A DNA stretch of 6,887 nucleotides from Angelakisella sp. (GTDB lineage: Bacteria; Bacillota; Clostridia; Oscillospirales; Ruminococcaceae). The stretch is taken from positions 1 to 6,887 of the forward strand of contig JAAWGY010000121.1 of NCBI GenBank assembly GCA_022795575.1. Direction: 5' to 3'. Shown one piece after another: positions 1 to 6,032 of the stretch; the first letter of the stretch is position 1, and the number at the start of each line of letters is the position of its first letter. The notes beneath the pieces were generated by a model. It was not told where the DNA came from, did not search any database, and was given only the letters and a program-made list of their open reading frames with translations. A program made the translations under genes and the position numbers.

Positions 1-9
1 GGGGAGTTT

Positions 10-91
10 CGCTCCTGCGGGAGCGACCAGGGCCTGCGCGGCCCTGGACCTGCGGCCGGGTAGCCCCGGCGGGCACAACCTGTGGGACAGG
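10..91. repeat. Row of four hairpins after the desulfidase-like gene
   Basis: Four perfect inverted repeats stand in a row: 10-25 (CGCTCC/GGAGCG, loop TGCG), 27-47 (CCAGGGCC/GGCCCTGG, 5-base loop), 55-70 (GCCGGG/CCCGGC, loop TAGC) and 79-91 (CCTGT/ACAGG, loop GGG). The region lies just past the stop of the last gene. None has a U-tract, so together they look more like an intergenic palindromic repeat element, or a 3' RNA-stabilising structure, than a standard terminator. It may continue beyond the left end of the window. No gene is visible in 1-99. Confidence 0.6.
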
Positions 92-99
92 CTGCTTCG

Positions 100-666
100 C
101 TATGCGTCACCCCCCAACAGCCCCAGGCACTTCTCCGGCTCCCGGGCGTACAGCGATACCACCGGCACAACCTCCGCCAGCCCCTCCTCCGCCAGCATCC
201 GCCCCACCTCGTCCATAAAAACACCCCGCCCCGTCGCCAATCGGGCAGTAGCCAACACCTCCCCCAGGTCCTGCCGCCCCCCAAAGCTGCCATGCCACTC
301 CCCCCGGGAGGTGTAATCTACCCCGCAGCTGGGGCTGCCGTCAATCCCCACAATACCAACCACCAAAAAGCGCTCCGGAAACCGCAGGTATTCCCGCAGC
401 TGTAAAAGGAAGGGCCTCAGCAGCCGCCGGCAGTGGTCCCGGAAAAACGGATTGTCAAACTGGTCGCTGACGTGCCCCCACCGCCTTGCCCCGTAAAGGG
501 TAAACTCCGGGCAGGGGAGCTGTACCAGCTGTACCCCCCGCGCAATGGCCTCCGAGAGGAACCGCCTGCGCAGCGCCTCCTCCGCTGCCATCTCCCCCTC
601 CTGGAACAGCACCACCTTGGAGGCGGTGTTCAGCAGGCAGTGTGCGGTAAAGATGATTTTTTGCAT
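100..666 (-). CDS. TudS-related putative desulfidase (DUF523-like)
   Basis: A 188-residue soluble protein with three cysteines in the pattern of the TudS/DUF523 family: C10 in AHCLLN, C52 in PCPEF and C114 in DGSPSCG. In TudS three such cysteines hold a [4Fe-4S] cluster whose free iron takes sulfur from thiouracil, giving uracil and sulfide. Departures from the classic SACLLG...RYDG and CPE-x-GGL forms (here HCLLNTASKV and CPEFTLYGARRW) place it in a related branch, I think the one called CD3072 family, from memory. C79 and C180 are not in the shared pattern. AAGGGG stands 8 bases before the ATG and overlaps the end of the MFS gene, with 4 bases between the genes, so the two are made together. 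It follows a nucleoside-salvage operon, which suits a thio-base substrate. Activity on thiouracil is not shown by sequence. Confidence 0.75.
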   Translation of the reverse strand: MQKIIFTAHCLLNTASKVVLFQEGEMAAEEALRRRFLSEAIARGVQLVQLPCPEFTLYGARRWGHVSDQFDNPFFRDHCRRLLRPFLLQLREYLRFPERFLVVGIVGIDGSPSCGVDYTSRGEWHGSFGGRQDLGEVLATARLATGRGVFMDEVGRMLAEEGLAEVVPVVSLYAREPEKCLGLLGGDA

Positions 667-670
667 ACGG

Positions 671-1942
671 TCATCCCCTTTCTGTCTCGTTGCCCCGGCC
701 CAGCCGGAAGGTGAGCACCACCCCCAAGGCGTATACCCCCGCCGCCAGCAGGAACAGCGCGGTCAGGGAAAAACGGCTGGCCAAAGCCGCCCCGATGAAG
801 GAGGAGGCCACGTAAAGAGGGGCGCAGAGCAGCCCCGCCGTCGCCATGTAGATGGGGGTGCGCCCGTTTTGGGAGTAGGTGACGCAGGCCACGCTGTTGG
901 ACATAACAACACCTACCACCGCTACCGCCAGCAGAGCGTACATGACAAAGGAGAGCTGCCAGCTTACCCTTAGGGCGGCTAACACCGCCGCCGCAGCGCC
1001 GCAGAGACAGGCGCACCCCATCACCGCCATGGGCCCGTAGCGGTCGGCTACCCGGCCCAAAATCAGCGAGCCTGCCACCTTGGCCAGTAGGTAGACGGTG
1101 GCCATCCGGCCCACAAACCCCTCCGGCGCGCCGGGCAGGGAGCTGGCGGTGATGATGTAGTAGGGGATGGCAAACTCCGCCGCCCCCACCAGCACCTTGA
1201 TGGTGACAAAGCTGCAAAACCGCCGGTCCTCCCGCAGGATCTGTAGGCCGATGGGGAAGACGTCCCGCAGCCGCAGCCTTTCCGGCACCCGGTCGTCGAT
1301 GACCTCCCGCACCCCCGCCGAGACCACCCCGGTGGCGATAAGGGCCGAGAGCAGCCCCAGCAGAAAGACCAGCCGGAAGCTTACCGGGAAAGCCAGCCGG
1401 ATCAGGCACTGGGTCAGCACCAGGGAGGCCAGCACCCCGCTTACCGCCCCCATCATGTTGTAGGCCCCGTAAAAGGTGCCCACGTTGCGGTGGATGGAGG
1501 TGCCCACCATCTGGGCAAAGAGGGGGTTGGACATCCCGGCGCTGGCCGAATAGAGGGCCAGCGAGACAAAGAACATCACCAGCGCCGGGCCGGGCTCCTC
1601 CGCGACCAGGTAGGTGGAAAGGAAGATGAGCAGAAAGCCGATCCGCTGCAAAAAGCAGATGCCAACGCTGGCCCACTTGGGGCTCTTGGCCCCCACCCCG
1701 ATGACGCAGGAGAGGACGGTGGCGCTGTAGGAGATGCCGTAATAGAGGGCGGAGATCATGGCCAGAAGGATGGCCCGGTCCGAGAGGGAGGCCACATAGA
1801 CCGGCAGCACGTTTTCGGTGGAAAACATGGTGAGGGCAAAGGAGAAAAAGAAGGCCTCCAGCATCAGGCTAAGGAAGTTTCCCCGGTAGTAGGCCTCCTT
1901 TCGCCGCAGGATATCCTGGGGGGCGGCAGCTTGGGGCTGCAT
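671..1942 (-). CDS. MFS permease, substrate unknown
   Basis: A 423-residue major facilitator transporter with about twelve hydrophobic helices in two halves joined by a charged loop near 210-245 (VREVIDDRVPERLRLRDVFP and on). The loop after helix 8 has GRVADRYG (296-303), a good match to MFS motif A; the equivalent loop in the first half (IGVGAKSPKW, 81-90) is degenerate, without the aspartate. The N-terminus is charged and cytosolic (ILRRKEAYYR). Nothing in the sequence defines the substrate or direction. It lies 82 bases past ecfT behind a terminator-like hairpin and ends 4 bases before the desulfidase-like gene, so these two genes form one cassette. Export of a desulfurised or toxic base, or uptake of a free base, are options suggested only by context. 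Confidence 0.85.
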   Translation of the reverse strand: MQPQAAAPQDILRRKEAYYRGNFLSLMLEAFFFSFALTMFSTENVLPVYVASLSDRAILLAMISALYYGISYSATVLSCVIGVGAKSPKWASVGICFLQRIGFLLIFLSTYLVAEEPGPALVMFFVSLALYSASAGMSNPLFAQMVGTSIHRNVGTFYGAYNMMGAVSGVLASLVLTQCLIRLAFPVSFRLVFLLGLLSALIATGVVSAGVREVIDDRVPERLRLRDVFPIGLQILREDRRFCSFVTIKVLVGAAEFAIPYYIITASSLPGAPEGFVGRMATVYLLAKVAGSLILGRVADRYGPMAVMGCACLCGAAAAVLAALRVSWQLSFVMYALLAVAVVGVVMSNSVACVTYSQNGRTPIYMATAGLLCAPLYVASSFIGAALASRFSLTALFLLAAGVYALGVVLTFRLGRGNETERG

Positions 1943-1948
1943 AACAAT

Positions 1949-1954
1949 CACCTC
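1949..1954 (-). promoter_or_regulatory. Ribosome binding site of the MFS gene next to the terminator stem
   Basis: GAGGTG, 6 bases before the ATG at 1942. An in-frame TTG at 1963 would give seven extra residues, but it lies inside the terminator stem and has no ribosome site, so the ATG is preferred. Confidence 0.8.
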
Positions 1955-1961
1955 GGTTCCC

Positions 1962-2008
1962 AAAACGGGAGGATAGCCGGGGCGCTCCCCTGGGTATCCT
2001 CCCGTTTT
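1962..2008 (-). terminator. Intrinsic terminator or attenuator between ecfT and the MFS gene
   Basis: Arms 1962-1975 and 1995-2008 are perfect 14-base reverse complements (AAAACGGGAGGATA and TATCCTCCCGTTTT). The loop holds a further GGGG/CCCC stem (1979-1982 with 1987-1990). On the minus strand the stem ends in TTTT, preceded by CCCG, which fits Rho-independent termination after ecfT; the near-symmetric T-run means it could also act for plus-strand transcripts. The T-run is short and is followed by GGG, so read-through is plausible. The stem ends only 7 bases before the MFS Shine-Dalgarno site. Confidence 0.75.
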
Positions 2009-2024
2009 TGTGGTAGATATGGGG

Positions 2025-2834
2025 TTAAATGATGTTGGTGAAAAGGGCGGGGATAACCCCGGCTACCACCAGCACCTTATAGGCGATGGCAAAAGCCCCC
2101 ATGGCGATGCCCAGCCATTTGCAGAGGGGGTCCCATTTGCAGGGGGTAAGCTCCCGGTAGATGGTCTTTTTGCAGTCCGAGTTAAAGCCCTTGGTGTCCA
2201 TAGCCACCGCCTGGTCCTGTACCTTGATGATGGAGTTGGCCACCACCGGCACCATAATGGGGACAAAGGCCCGGAAGCGCTGGATCAGGTTCCCCTCGGT
2301 CTGGAGCCCCCGGGCCCTTTGGGCGTCCTGGATCTGCTCCATGTCCTTTTTTAACAGGGTGATGACCTGGAAGGAATCGATGAAGGTAAACATGGCGGTG
2401 TAGGAGATGCCCGCCTGACAGATGGTGACGCCCAGGTCGGTCATATCGATGCTGAGGAAGATGAGGAAGAGGGCGCACATCAGCGGGGCCACGTTGAGGT
2501 AGAAGCGGGAGGCGTAGGCAAAGCCCGCCCCGTAGTAGGGGATGCCGAAGAGCTCGAACATCACCGGGTCCACCGCCGGGTCGATGTTGGGGGCGATGGC
2601 CCCGTGGATGCCGTACATGGCGAAGAAAAGCACAATCAGGGTGATGAGGATGAGCTTAAAAAGCATCATCTGCTTTTCGTGGACGATCATCACGGTGCTG
2701 ATGAGGATTACCGCCACATCGAACCAAAGGTTTTTTACCAGGATAATGGCCAGGGTCAGCCCCAGGGCGAACCAGAGCTTGGGCGCGGGGGTAAGCCTGG
2801 TGAGCAGGGTGGGGAAGTTGCGTTGTTGCAGCAT
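2025..2834 (-). CDS. ecfT: EcfT transmembrane coupling component
   Basis: A 269-residue membrane protein of the EcfT/CbiQ family that joins the S component to the two ATPases. Hydrophobic helices lie near residues 20-52, 58-78, 100-127 and 240-265, with the long amphipathic coupling region between about 150 and 225. The first coupling motif is intact: A-R-G at 174-176 in AQRARGLQTEG. At the second, where A-R-G is expected after A-M-D, it reads AMDTKGF (211-217), T-K-G. The start at 2834 has GGAAGGGA just upstream with 6 bases of spacing, whereas the ATG at 2855 has none, so the shorter protein is chosen. It is last in the ECF operon; its TAA lies 16 bases before a hairpin terminator. Confidence 0.88.
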   Translation of the reverse strand: MLQQRNFPTLLTRLTPAPKLWFALGLTLAIILVKNLWFDVAVILISTVMIVHEKQMMLFKLILITLIVLFFAMYGIHGAIAPNIDPAVDPVMFELFGIPYYGAGFAYASRFYLNVAPLMCALFLIFLSIDMTDLGVTICQAGISYTAMFTFIDSFQVITLLKKDMEQIQDAQRARGLQTEGNLIQRFRAFVPIMVPVVANSIIKVQDQAVAMDTKGFNSDCKKTIYRELTPCKWDPLCKWLGIAMGAFAIAYKVLVVAGVIPALFTNII

Positions 2835-2870
2835 GGTTTGTCCCTTCCGTTCCATAGATTCTGCGGCGGG

Positions 2871-2920
2871 CCCGGGGCGGGGAGGAGGGGGAGGCCCCGG
2901 GGCGCCGCCGGCCGCCGGCG
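2871..2920. repeat. Two GC-rich hairpins between S component and ecfT
   Basis: The 87-base spacer is almost pure G/C. Arms 2871-2878 and 2894-2901 (CCCGGGGC and GCCCCGGG) form an 8-bp stem with a 15-base loop, C-rich in the transcript. Arms 2906-2911 and 2915-2920 (CGCCGG and CCGGCG) form a 6-bp stem with a 3-base loop. No U-tract follows, so termination is unlikely; these could protect the upstream message or lower ecfT output. In so GC-rich a stretch some pairing is expected by chance. Confidence 0.35.
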
Positions 2921-2921
2921 T

Positions 2922-3527
2922 TTACGCCTTGGTCCTGCCGCCGGAAAGGGAGCGCATATTCTCCGGCAGCTTCTTCAGGATCCCCCAGGCGATAAAGCAG
3001 GCGATGCCCTTATCGATGAGGTTGACCGGGATACGGGCCAGGAAGGCGGCGCCGGCCAGGTCGTTGCCCAGGGCCTGTAGTCCCACAATCATCAGGTTGG
3101 TGCCCACGTTGCCGTCCACGCCGCCGTAGACCACCATGGCGATGGGGGCCCCGATGATGGCGTTCCAGAGGGCCACGAAGAAGGTGGCGATGAGGACATG
3201 GGGAAGGGTGTTGAATTTTTTGTACCGGGCCATGTAGCCCACAATGAGGCCGGAGCCGATGTTGCACAGGCCAAAAAGGATGGAGAGGATGTTGCCCTTG
3301 GTAAGGCCGGAGATGACGTTATAGAGGACGCCGGAGGTGGCGCCCACCCAGGGGCCCATAATGGCGGCCACAATAACGGTGCCGATGGAATCCAGGTAGA
3401 TGGGCAGCCCCAGGCTGCCGGCGATGGTGCCGCCGATGTAGTTGATGGCCACCCCCAGGGGGATCATGATTGCGACATAGGTGCTGCGCAGTCTGCCTTT
3501 GGAAGAGTCAACGGTGTTCATTGCCAT
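2922..3527 (-). CDS. ECF transporter substrate-binding (S) component, substrate unassigned
   Basis: A 201-residue integral membrane protein with about six hydrophobic helices (near residues 15-37, 46-70, 79-99, 109-133, 143-165 and 170-186), the size and shape of ECF S components, which bind substrate in the membrane and are toppled by the EcfT/ATPase module. The stretch LPIYLDSIGTVIVAAIMGPW (41-60) and the Gly/Asn-rich loop after helix 3 fit this group. The C-terminus is basic (GGRTKA), consistent with a cytosolic end. It is encoded between the ATPases and EcfT, so it belongs to a dedicated transporter. I cannot place it in a named vitamin subfamily such as RibU, ThiT, BioY or FolT. Its neighbours, two nucleoside phosphorylases, argue for a nucleoside as substrate; that is inference. 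Confidence 0.8.
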   Translation of the reverse strand: MAMNTVDSSKGRLRSTYVAIMIPLGVAINYIGGTIAGSLGLPIYLDSIGTVIVAAIMGPWVGATSGVLYNVISGLTKGNILSILFGLCNIGSGLIVGYMARYKKFNTLPHVLIATFFVALWNAIIGAPIAMVVYGGVDGNVGTNLMIVGLQALGNDLAGAAFLARIPVNLIDKGIACFIAWGILKKLPENMRSLSGGRTKA

Positions 3528-3535
3528 GGTTCGTT

Positions 3536-3542
3536 CCTCCTT
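3536..3542 (-). promoter_or_regulatory. Ribosome binding site fixing the S-component start
   Basis: AAGGAGG with 8 bases to the ATG at 3527. It excludes the longer in-frame GTG start at 3560, which would place this site inside the coding sequence. It is among the strongest Shine-Dalgarno sites in the window, fitting a need for ample S component. Confidence 0.8.
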
Positions 3543-3587
3543 AAAAATGGGTTCGCACACCCCTTTGCCGGGCTGCGTGGCTTGGGT

Positions 3588-4403
3588 CTACCGGTATTTT
3601 TGGATGAACTGCTCCACCGAAAGGGCGGCGCTGCCGTCCCGGCCCCCGGTAAGGGCCAGATCCAGCTGGGTGATTTGGGGGGGCTCGATCTGGGCCCGGG
3701 CAAGGATGCCGGCGTCCAGGAAGGCCCGCTCCGGCGGGGCGTCGCTGAGGATCTCCCCCTGGGCCATGGCGATTACCCGGCTGGAGTTTTCCGCCACGTA
3801 GTCCATGTCATGGGAGATGATGACCACCGTGTGGCGCTCCTCGTGCATCATCCGGATGATCTTGGTGAGCATCCGGCGCCCCACCTCGTCCAGGCCGCCG
3901 GTGGGCTCGTCCAGCACCAGCACCTGGGGGCGGAAGACCAGCACCGAGGCGATGGTGACGATCTTTTTGGTGGTGTAGTCCAGGGTCATGGGGTGCTTTT
4001 GCAGCAGCCGCCCCAGGTCCATCAGCTGGCAGACACGGTCCAGGCTCTCCTTGGCCTCCTGGGGGGTAAAGCCGAAGTTTTTGGGGGCCACCATCAGCTC
4101 CTCCTCCACCGTGGTGCAAAAGATCTGGTGGTTGGGGTTCTGGAAGACGTAGCCGCACTTCCGGGACATCTGGGCCACCGTCTGGCCGGTGGTATCCTCC
4201 CCCAGCAGGTACACCTTGCCGGAGGTGGGCCGCAGCAGGCCGTTGAAGTGGCGTACCAGGGTGGTTTTTCCGCTGCCGTTCTGCCCCACGATGGAGACCA
4301 CGTCCCCGGCGTAGATCTCCAGGTCCACCCCCTTTAGGGCGGTGACGTTGCCCCGGGGGTAGGTGTGCACCAGCTTTTCGGTGCGGATGACAGCCTCAGC
4401 CAT
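3588..4403 (-). CDS. ecfA: ECF transporter ATPase with degenerate ABC signature
   Basis: A 271-residue second ABC ATPase of the ECF module. Walker A GQNGSGKTT (40-48), Q-loop VFQNPNHQ (86-93), Walker B VLVLDEPTGG (161-170) with E166, the D-loop LDE and the switch histidine H198 in ISHD are all intact. At the place of the LSGGQ signature, just before the helix ending at Walker B, the protein reads LDYTTKK (141-147): the leucine stays but S-G-G-Q is lost. The sequence is in frame and otherwise well conserved, so this looks like a real property and not an error. It implies one weakened ATP site in the heterodimer. The C-terminal tail (about 225-271) is typical of EcfA. It overlaps the previous ATPase gene by 8 bases and is followed after 60 bases by the S-component gene. 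Confidence 0.88.
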   Translation of the reverse strand: MAEAVIRTEKLVHTYPRGNVTALKGVDLEIYAGDVVSIVGQNGSGKTTLVRHFNGLLRPTSGKVYLLGEDTTGQTVAQMSRKCGYVFQNPNHQIFCTTVEEELMVAPKNFGFTPQEAKESLDRVCQLMDLGRLLQKHPMTLDYTTKKIVTIASVLVFRPQVLVLDEPTGGLDEVGRRMLTKIIRMMHEERHTVVIISHDMDYVAENSSRVIAMAQGEILSDAPPERAFLDAGILARAQIEPPQITQLDLALTGGRDGSAALSVEQFIQKYR

Positions 4404-5262
4404 GGGAAGCACCTCCCCCTGTAATGGTCCGGAAGACCGGGACGGCCTCGTTTAGGGTGATGGGGTAATCCTGCCCCAGGGCCAGCCGTTCCCCCAGGCC
4501 GATGGCCGCGTCCGTCACCTGGGGCACCCGGACAAAGTGGTCGTTGAGCAGCTGCTTGCTGCCAAAGACCTTGTGGGGGTCGTCGTAGGCCACCAGCGCC
4601 CCCTCGTGGAGCACGATGACCTTGTCCACCGTGTCGGCGATCTTTTCGATGTTGTGGTCCACCATGATCACCGTCTTGCCGGCGCTGTGGAGCTCCCCCA
4701 CCAGCCGGAAGATCTCGTCCCGGCCGATGGGGTCCAGCTGGGAGGTGGACTCGTCCAGGATGATAACCCGGGGCTGTAGGGCCAGGATGCTGGCCACCGC
4801 CAGCCGCTGCTGCTGCCCGCCGGAGAGGTGGTAGGGGGAGCGGTCCAGCATCCGGATCAGGCCGCAGGCCTCGGCGGCGAATTTTACCCGCTCCCGCATC
4901 AGCGCCCGGTCGTAGCCAAAGTTGCACATGGCAAAGGCAATCTCGTCCTCCACCGTCTGCTGGGTAAACTGGCTTTCGGCGTCCTGGAAGACGATGCCCA
5001 CCACGTCGGTGGTGCCGTGGCCCCTGGTGTCGTTGAGGCTTTTGCCGTCGATGACAATCTCCCCCTCCCAGTCGCCGCCGGAGACAAAGGGGAGGATGCC
5101 CACCACCGATTTGCAGAGGGTGGATTTGCCGGCCCGGTTGCAGCCGATCACCCCGATAAAATCCCCCTCGTCGATGGTGAGGGTGATGTTCTTCAGGGCC
5201 AGCTCCTCGGCGCCGGGGTAGCGGTAGCTGTAGCCGTTCAGCTGGATGATGGGCTTGCTCAT
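4396..5262 (-). CDS. ecfA: ECF transporter ATPase with canonical LSGGQ
   Basis: A 288-residue ABC ATPase that powers the energy-coupling-factor importer from the cytosolic face of the membrane. Visible motifs: Walker A GCNRAGKST (40-48), Q-loop VFQDAESQ (91-98), ABC signature LSGGQQQR (146-153), Walker B VIILDES (166-172) with catalytic E171, and switch histidine H203 in VDHN. Two deviations stand out: arginine (R43) replaces the usual glycine in N-G-x-G-K, and Walker B is followed by S rather than P. About 45 C-terminal residues (from roughly 245) extend past the core, as in EcfA proteins. The start is the ATG overlapping the previous stop by 4 bases; the frame stays open to 5757 but that part lies over the phosphorylase gene. 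It overlaps the next ATPase gene by 8 bases. It should pair with that ATPase as a heterodimer. Confidence 0.9.
   Translation of the reverse strand: MSKPIIQLNGYSYRYPGAEELALKNITLTIDEGDFIGVIGCNRAGKSTLCKSVVGILPFVSGGDWEGEIVIDGKSLNDTRGHGTTDVVGIVFQDAESQFTQQTVEDEIAFAMCNFGYDRALMRERVKFAAEACGLIRMLDRSPYHLSGGQQQRLAVASILALQPRVIILDESTSQLDPIGRDEIFRLVGELHSAGKTVIMVDHNIEKIADTVDKVIVLHEGALVAYDDPHKVFGSKQLLNDHFVRVPQVTDAAIGLGERLALGQDYPITLNEAVPVFRTITGGGASHG
4412..4416 (-). promoter_or_regulatory. Ribosome binding site of the second ATPase, inside the first
   Basis: GGAGG stands 8 bases upstream of the ATG at 4403, within the end of the preceding ATPase coding region. It favours the ATG at 4403 over the in-frame GTG at 4412, which would overlap this site. 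The 8-base gene overlap plus this buried site points to coupled, roughly equal synthesis of the two ATPases. Confidence 0.75.
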
Positions 5263-6017
5263 ACCGTCCCCTGGCCTTCCTGTGCCTGGTCCTGCCGGAT
5301 CAGCAGCCGCACGGCGTCGCAGGCGGTCTGGATGGTCTGTTCCATCTCGCCCCAGTTCATGATGGCCCCGGCCCGCGCCCCCCGGATGGAGGCGATGACA
5401 AAGAGGGCGGCGCACTCCATCTCGGAGCAGGCCACGTTGCCCCGCTGCCAGGCGGTCCAGCGCTCCTTCAGGCGGGGGCTGACAGGGGAACAGTCGGGGT
5501 CCACCTCGCCGTAGAAGGAGTCCTTGGACTGGGAGATGCCCTCCAGAAGGCGCAGCCCCCGCTGCCGGCCACAGGAGGCCAGCGCCTCCACCACGTGGCG
5601 GTCGGCCACCGCCGGGTACTCGATGGGGATGTAGTGGGTGGTGGTGCCCTCGTCCCGGACGGCGGCGGTGACAACAACGCCGTCGTAGTGATCGGCGTCG
5701 GCGGGGTCCTTTACCGGGCCGGCGGTGCCGATGCGGATCAGGGTGCGGGCGCCGCACTTGATGAGCTCCTCCACCGCGATGGCGGTGGAGGGACAGCCCA
5801 TGCCGGTGGATGTCACCGACACCGGCACCCCCTCCAGCCGCCCGGTCCAGGTTTTGTGCTCCCGGTTGTGGGCGATGAGCTTGGCGTCGTCCAAAAAGCT
5901 GGCGATAAGGTCGGTGCGGAAGGGGTCCCCGGGGAGGAAGACATACCGCCCCAGCTCCCCGGGGGATACCTGGATGTGGTACTGCCGGTCGCCCCGGTCT
6001 TTGTCCAAAAAGCCCAT
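5259..6017 (-). CDS. Uridine phosphorylase-type nucleoside phosphorylase (second, divergent paralog)
   Basis: A 252-residue paralog of the gene just upstream, by eye about two thirds identical along its whole length. It keeps the phosphate and ribose residues: GDPFR (30-34), HNREH with its arginine, TSTGMGCPS (69-77), RIGTAG (95-100) and SEMECAALF (198-206). The base-binding loop differs: SKDSFYG is followed by EVDPDCSP in place of QHEPGNMP, so the glutamine expected to read the base is a glutamate (E171). That suggests a different base preference or a partner role in a mixed hexamer; both are inference. The C-terminus is longer and Gln/Gly-rich. The gene starts 13 bases after the first paralog, and its TGA overlaps the next ATG in an ATGA junction (5259-5262), indicating translational coupling to the transporter. 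Family assignment is firm; substrate unknown. Confidence 0.88.
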   Translation of the reverse strand: MGFLDKDRGDRQYHIQVSPGELGRYVFLPGDPFRTDLIASFLDDAKLIAHNREHKTWTGRLEGVPVSVTSTGMGCPSTAIAVEELIKCGARTLIRIGTAGPVKDPADADHYDGVVVTAAVRDEGTTTHYIPIEYPAVADRHVVEALASCGRQRGLRLLEGISQSKDSFYGEVDPDCSPVSPRLKERWTAWQRGNVACSEMECAALFVIASIRGARAGAIMNWGEMEQTIQTACDAVRLLIRQDQAQEGQGTV

Positions 6018-6025
6018 GGTAAAAG

Positions 6026-6032
6026 CCTCCTT
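6026..6032 (-). promoter_or_regulatory. Ribosome binding site fixing the start of the second phosphorylase
   Basis: AAGGAGG is a full Shine-Dalgarno match 8 bases before the ATG at 6017, and it overlaps the TAA stop of the preceding gene. This fixes the start at 6017 rather than at the upstream in-frame extension to 6086, and suggests coupling between the two phosphorylase genes. Confidence 0.85.

Noticed and set aside
1..99. tRNA or CRISPR array in the left hairpin region
   Set aside because: No cloverleaf or CCA-type acceptor is visible, and the dyads differ from each other with no regular repeat-spacer pattern.
630..1676. 348-codon open frame on the minus strand, out of phase with the MFS gene
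   Set aside because: The translation is Gly/Arg/Pro-rich without motifs, while the overlapping frame gives a clear 12-helix transporter.
1943..1963. TTG start adding seven residues to the MFS protein
   Set aside because: The TTG lies in the terminator stem with no ribosome site, while GAGGTG is well placed for the ATG at 1942.
3198..4337. 379-codon open frame on the plus strand
   Set aside because: It lies antisense to the ATPase and S-component genes, has a His/Gly-rich low-information translation, no family motif, and is explained by high GC content in the opposing frame.
4334..4927. 197-codon minus-strand open frame
   Set aside because: A shadow frame of the first ATPase; the real frame shows LSGGQ and Walker B over the same bases.
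4828..5514. 228-codon plus-strand open frame
   Set aside because: Antisense to the first ATPase and the second phosphorylase; no recognisable domain.
5263..5757. Upstream extension of the first ATPase frame, possibly a fusion protein
   Set aside because: This part is Arg/Pro/Gly-rich nonsense over the phosphorylase gene, and a proper ATG in an ATGA stop-start overlap lies at 5262.
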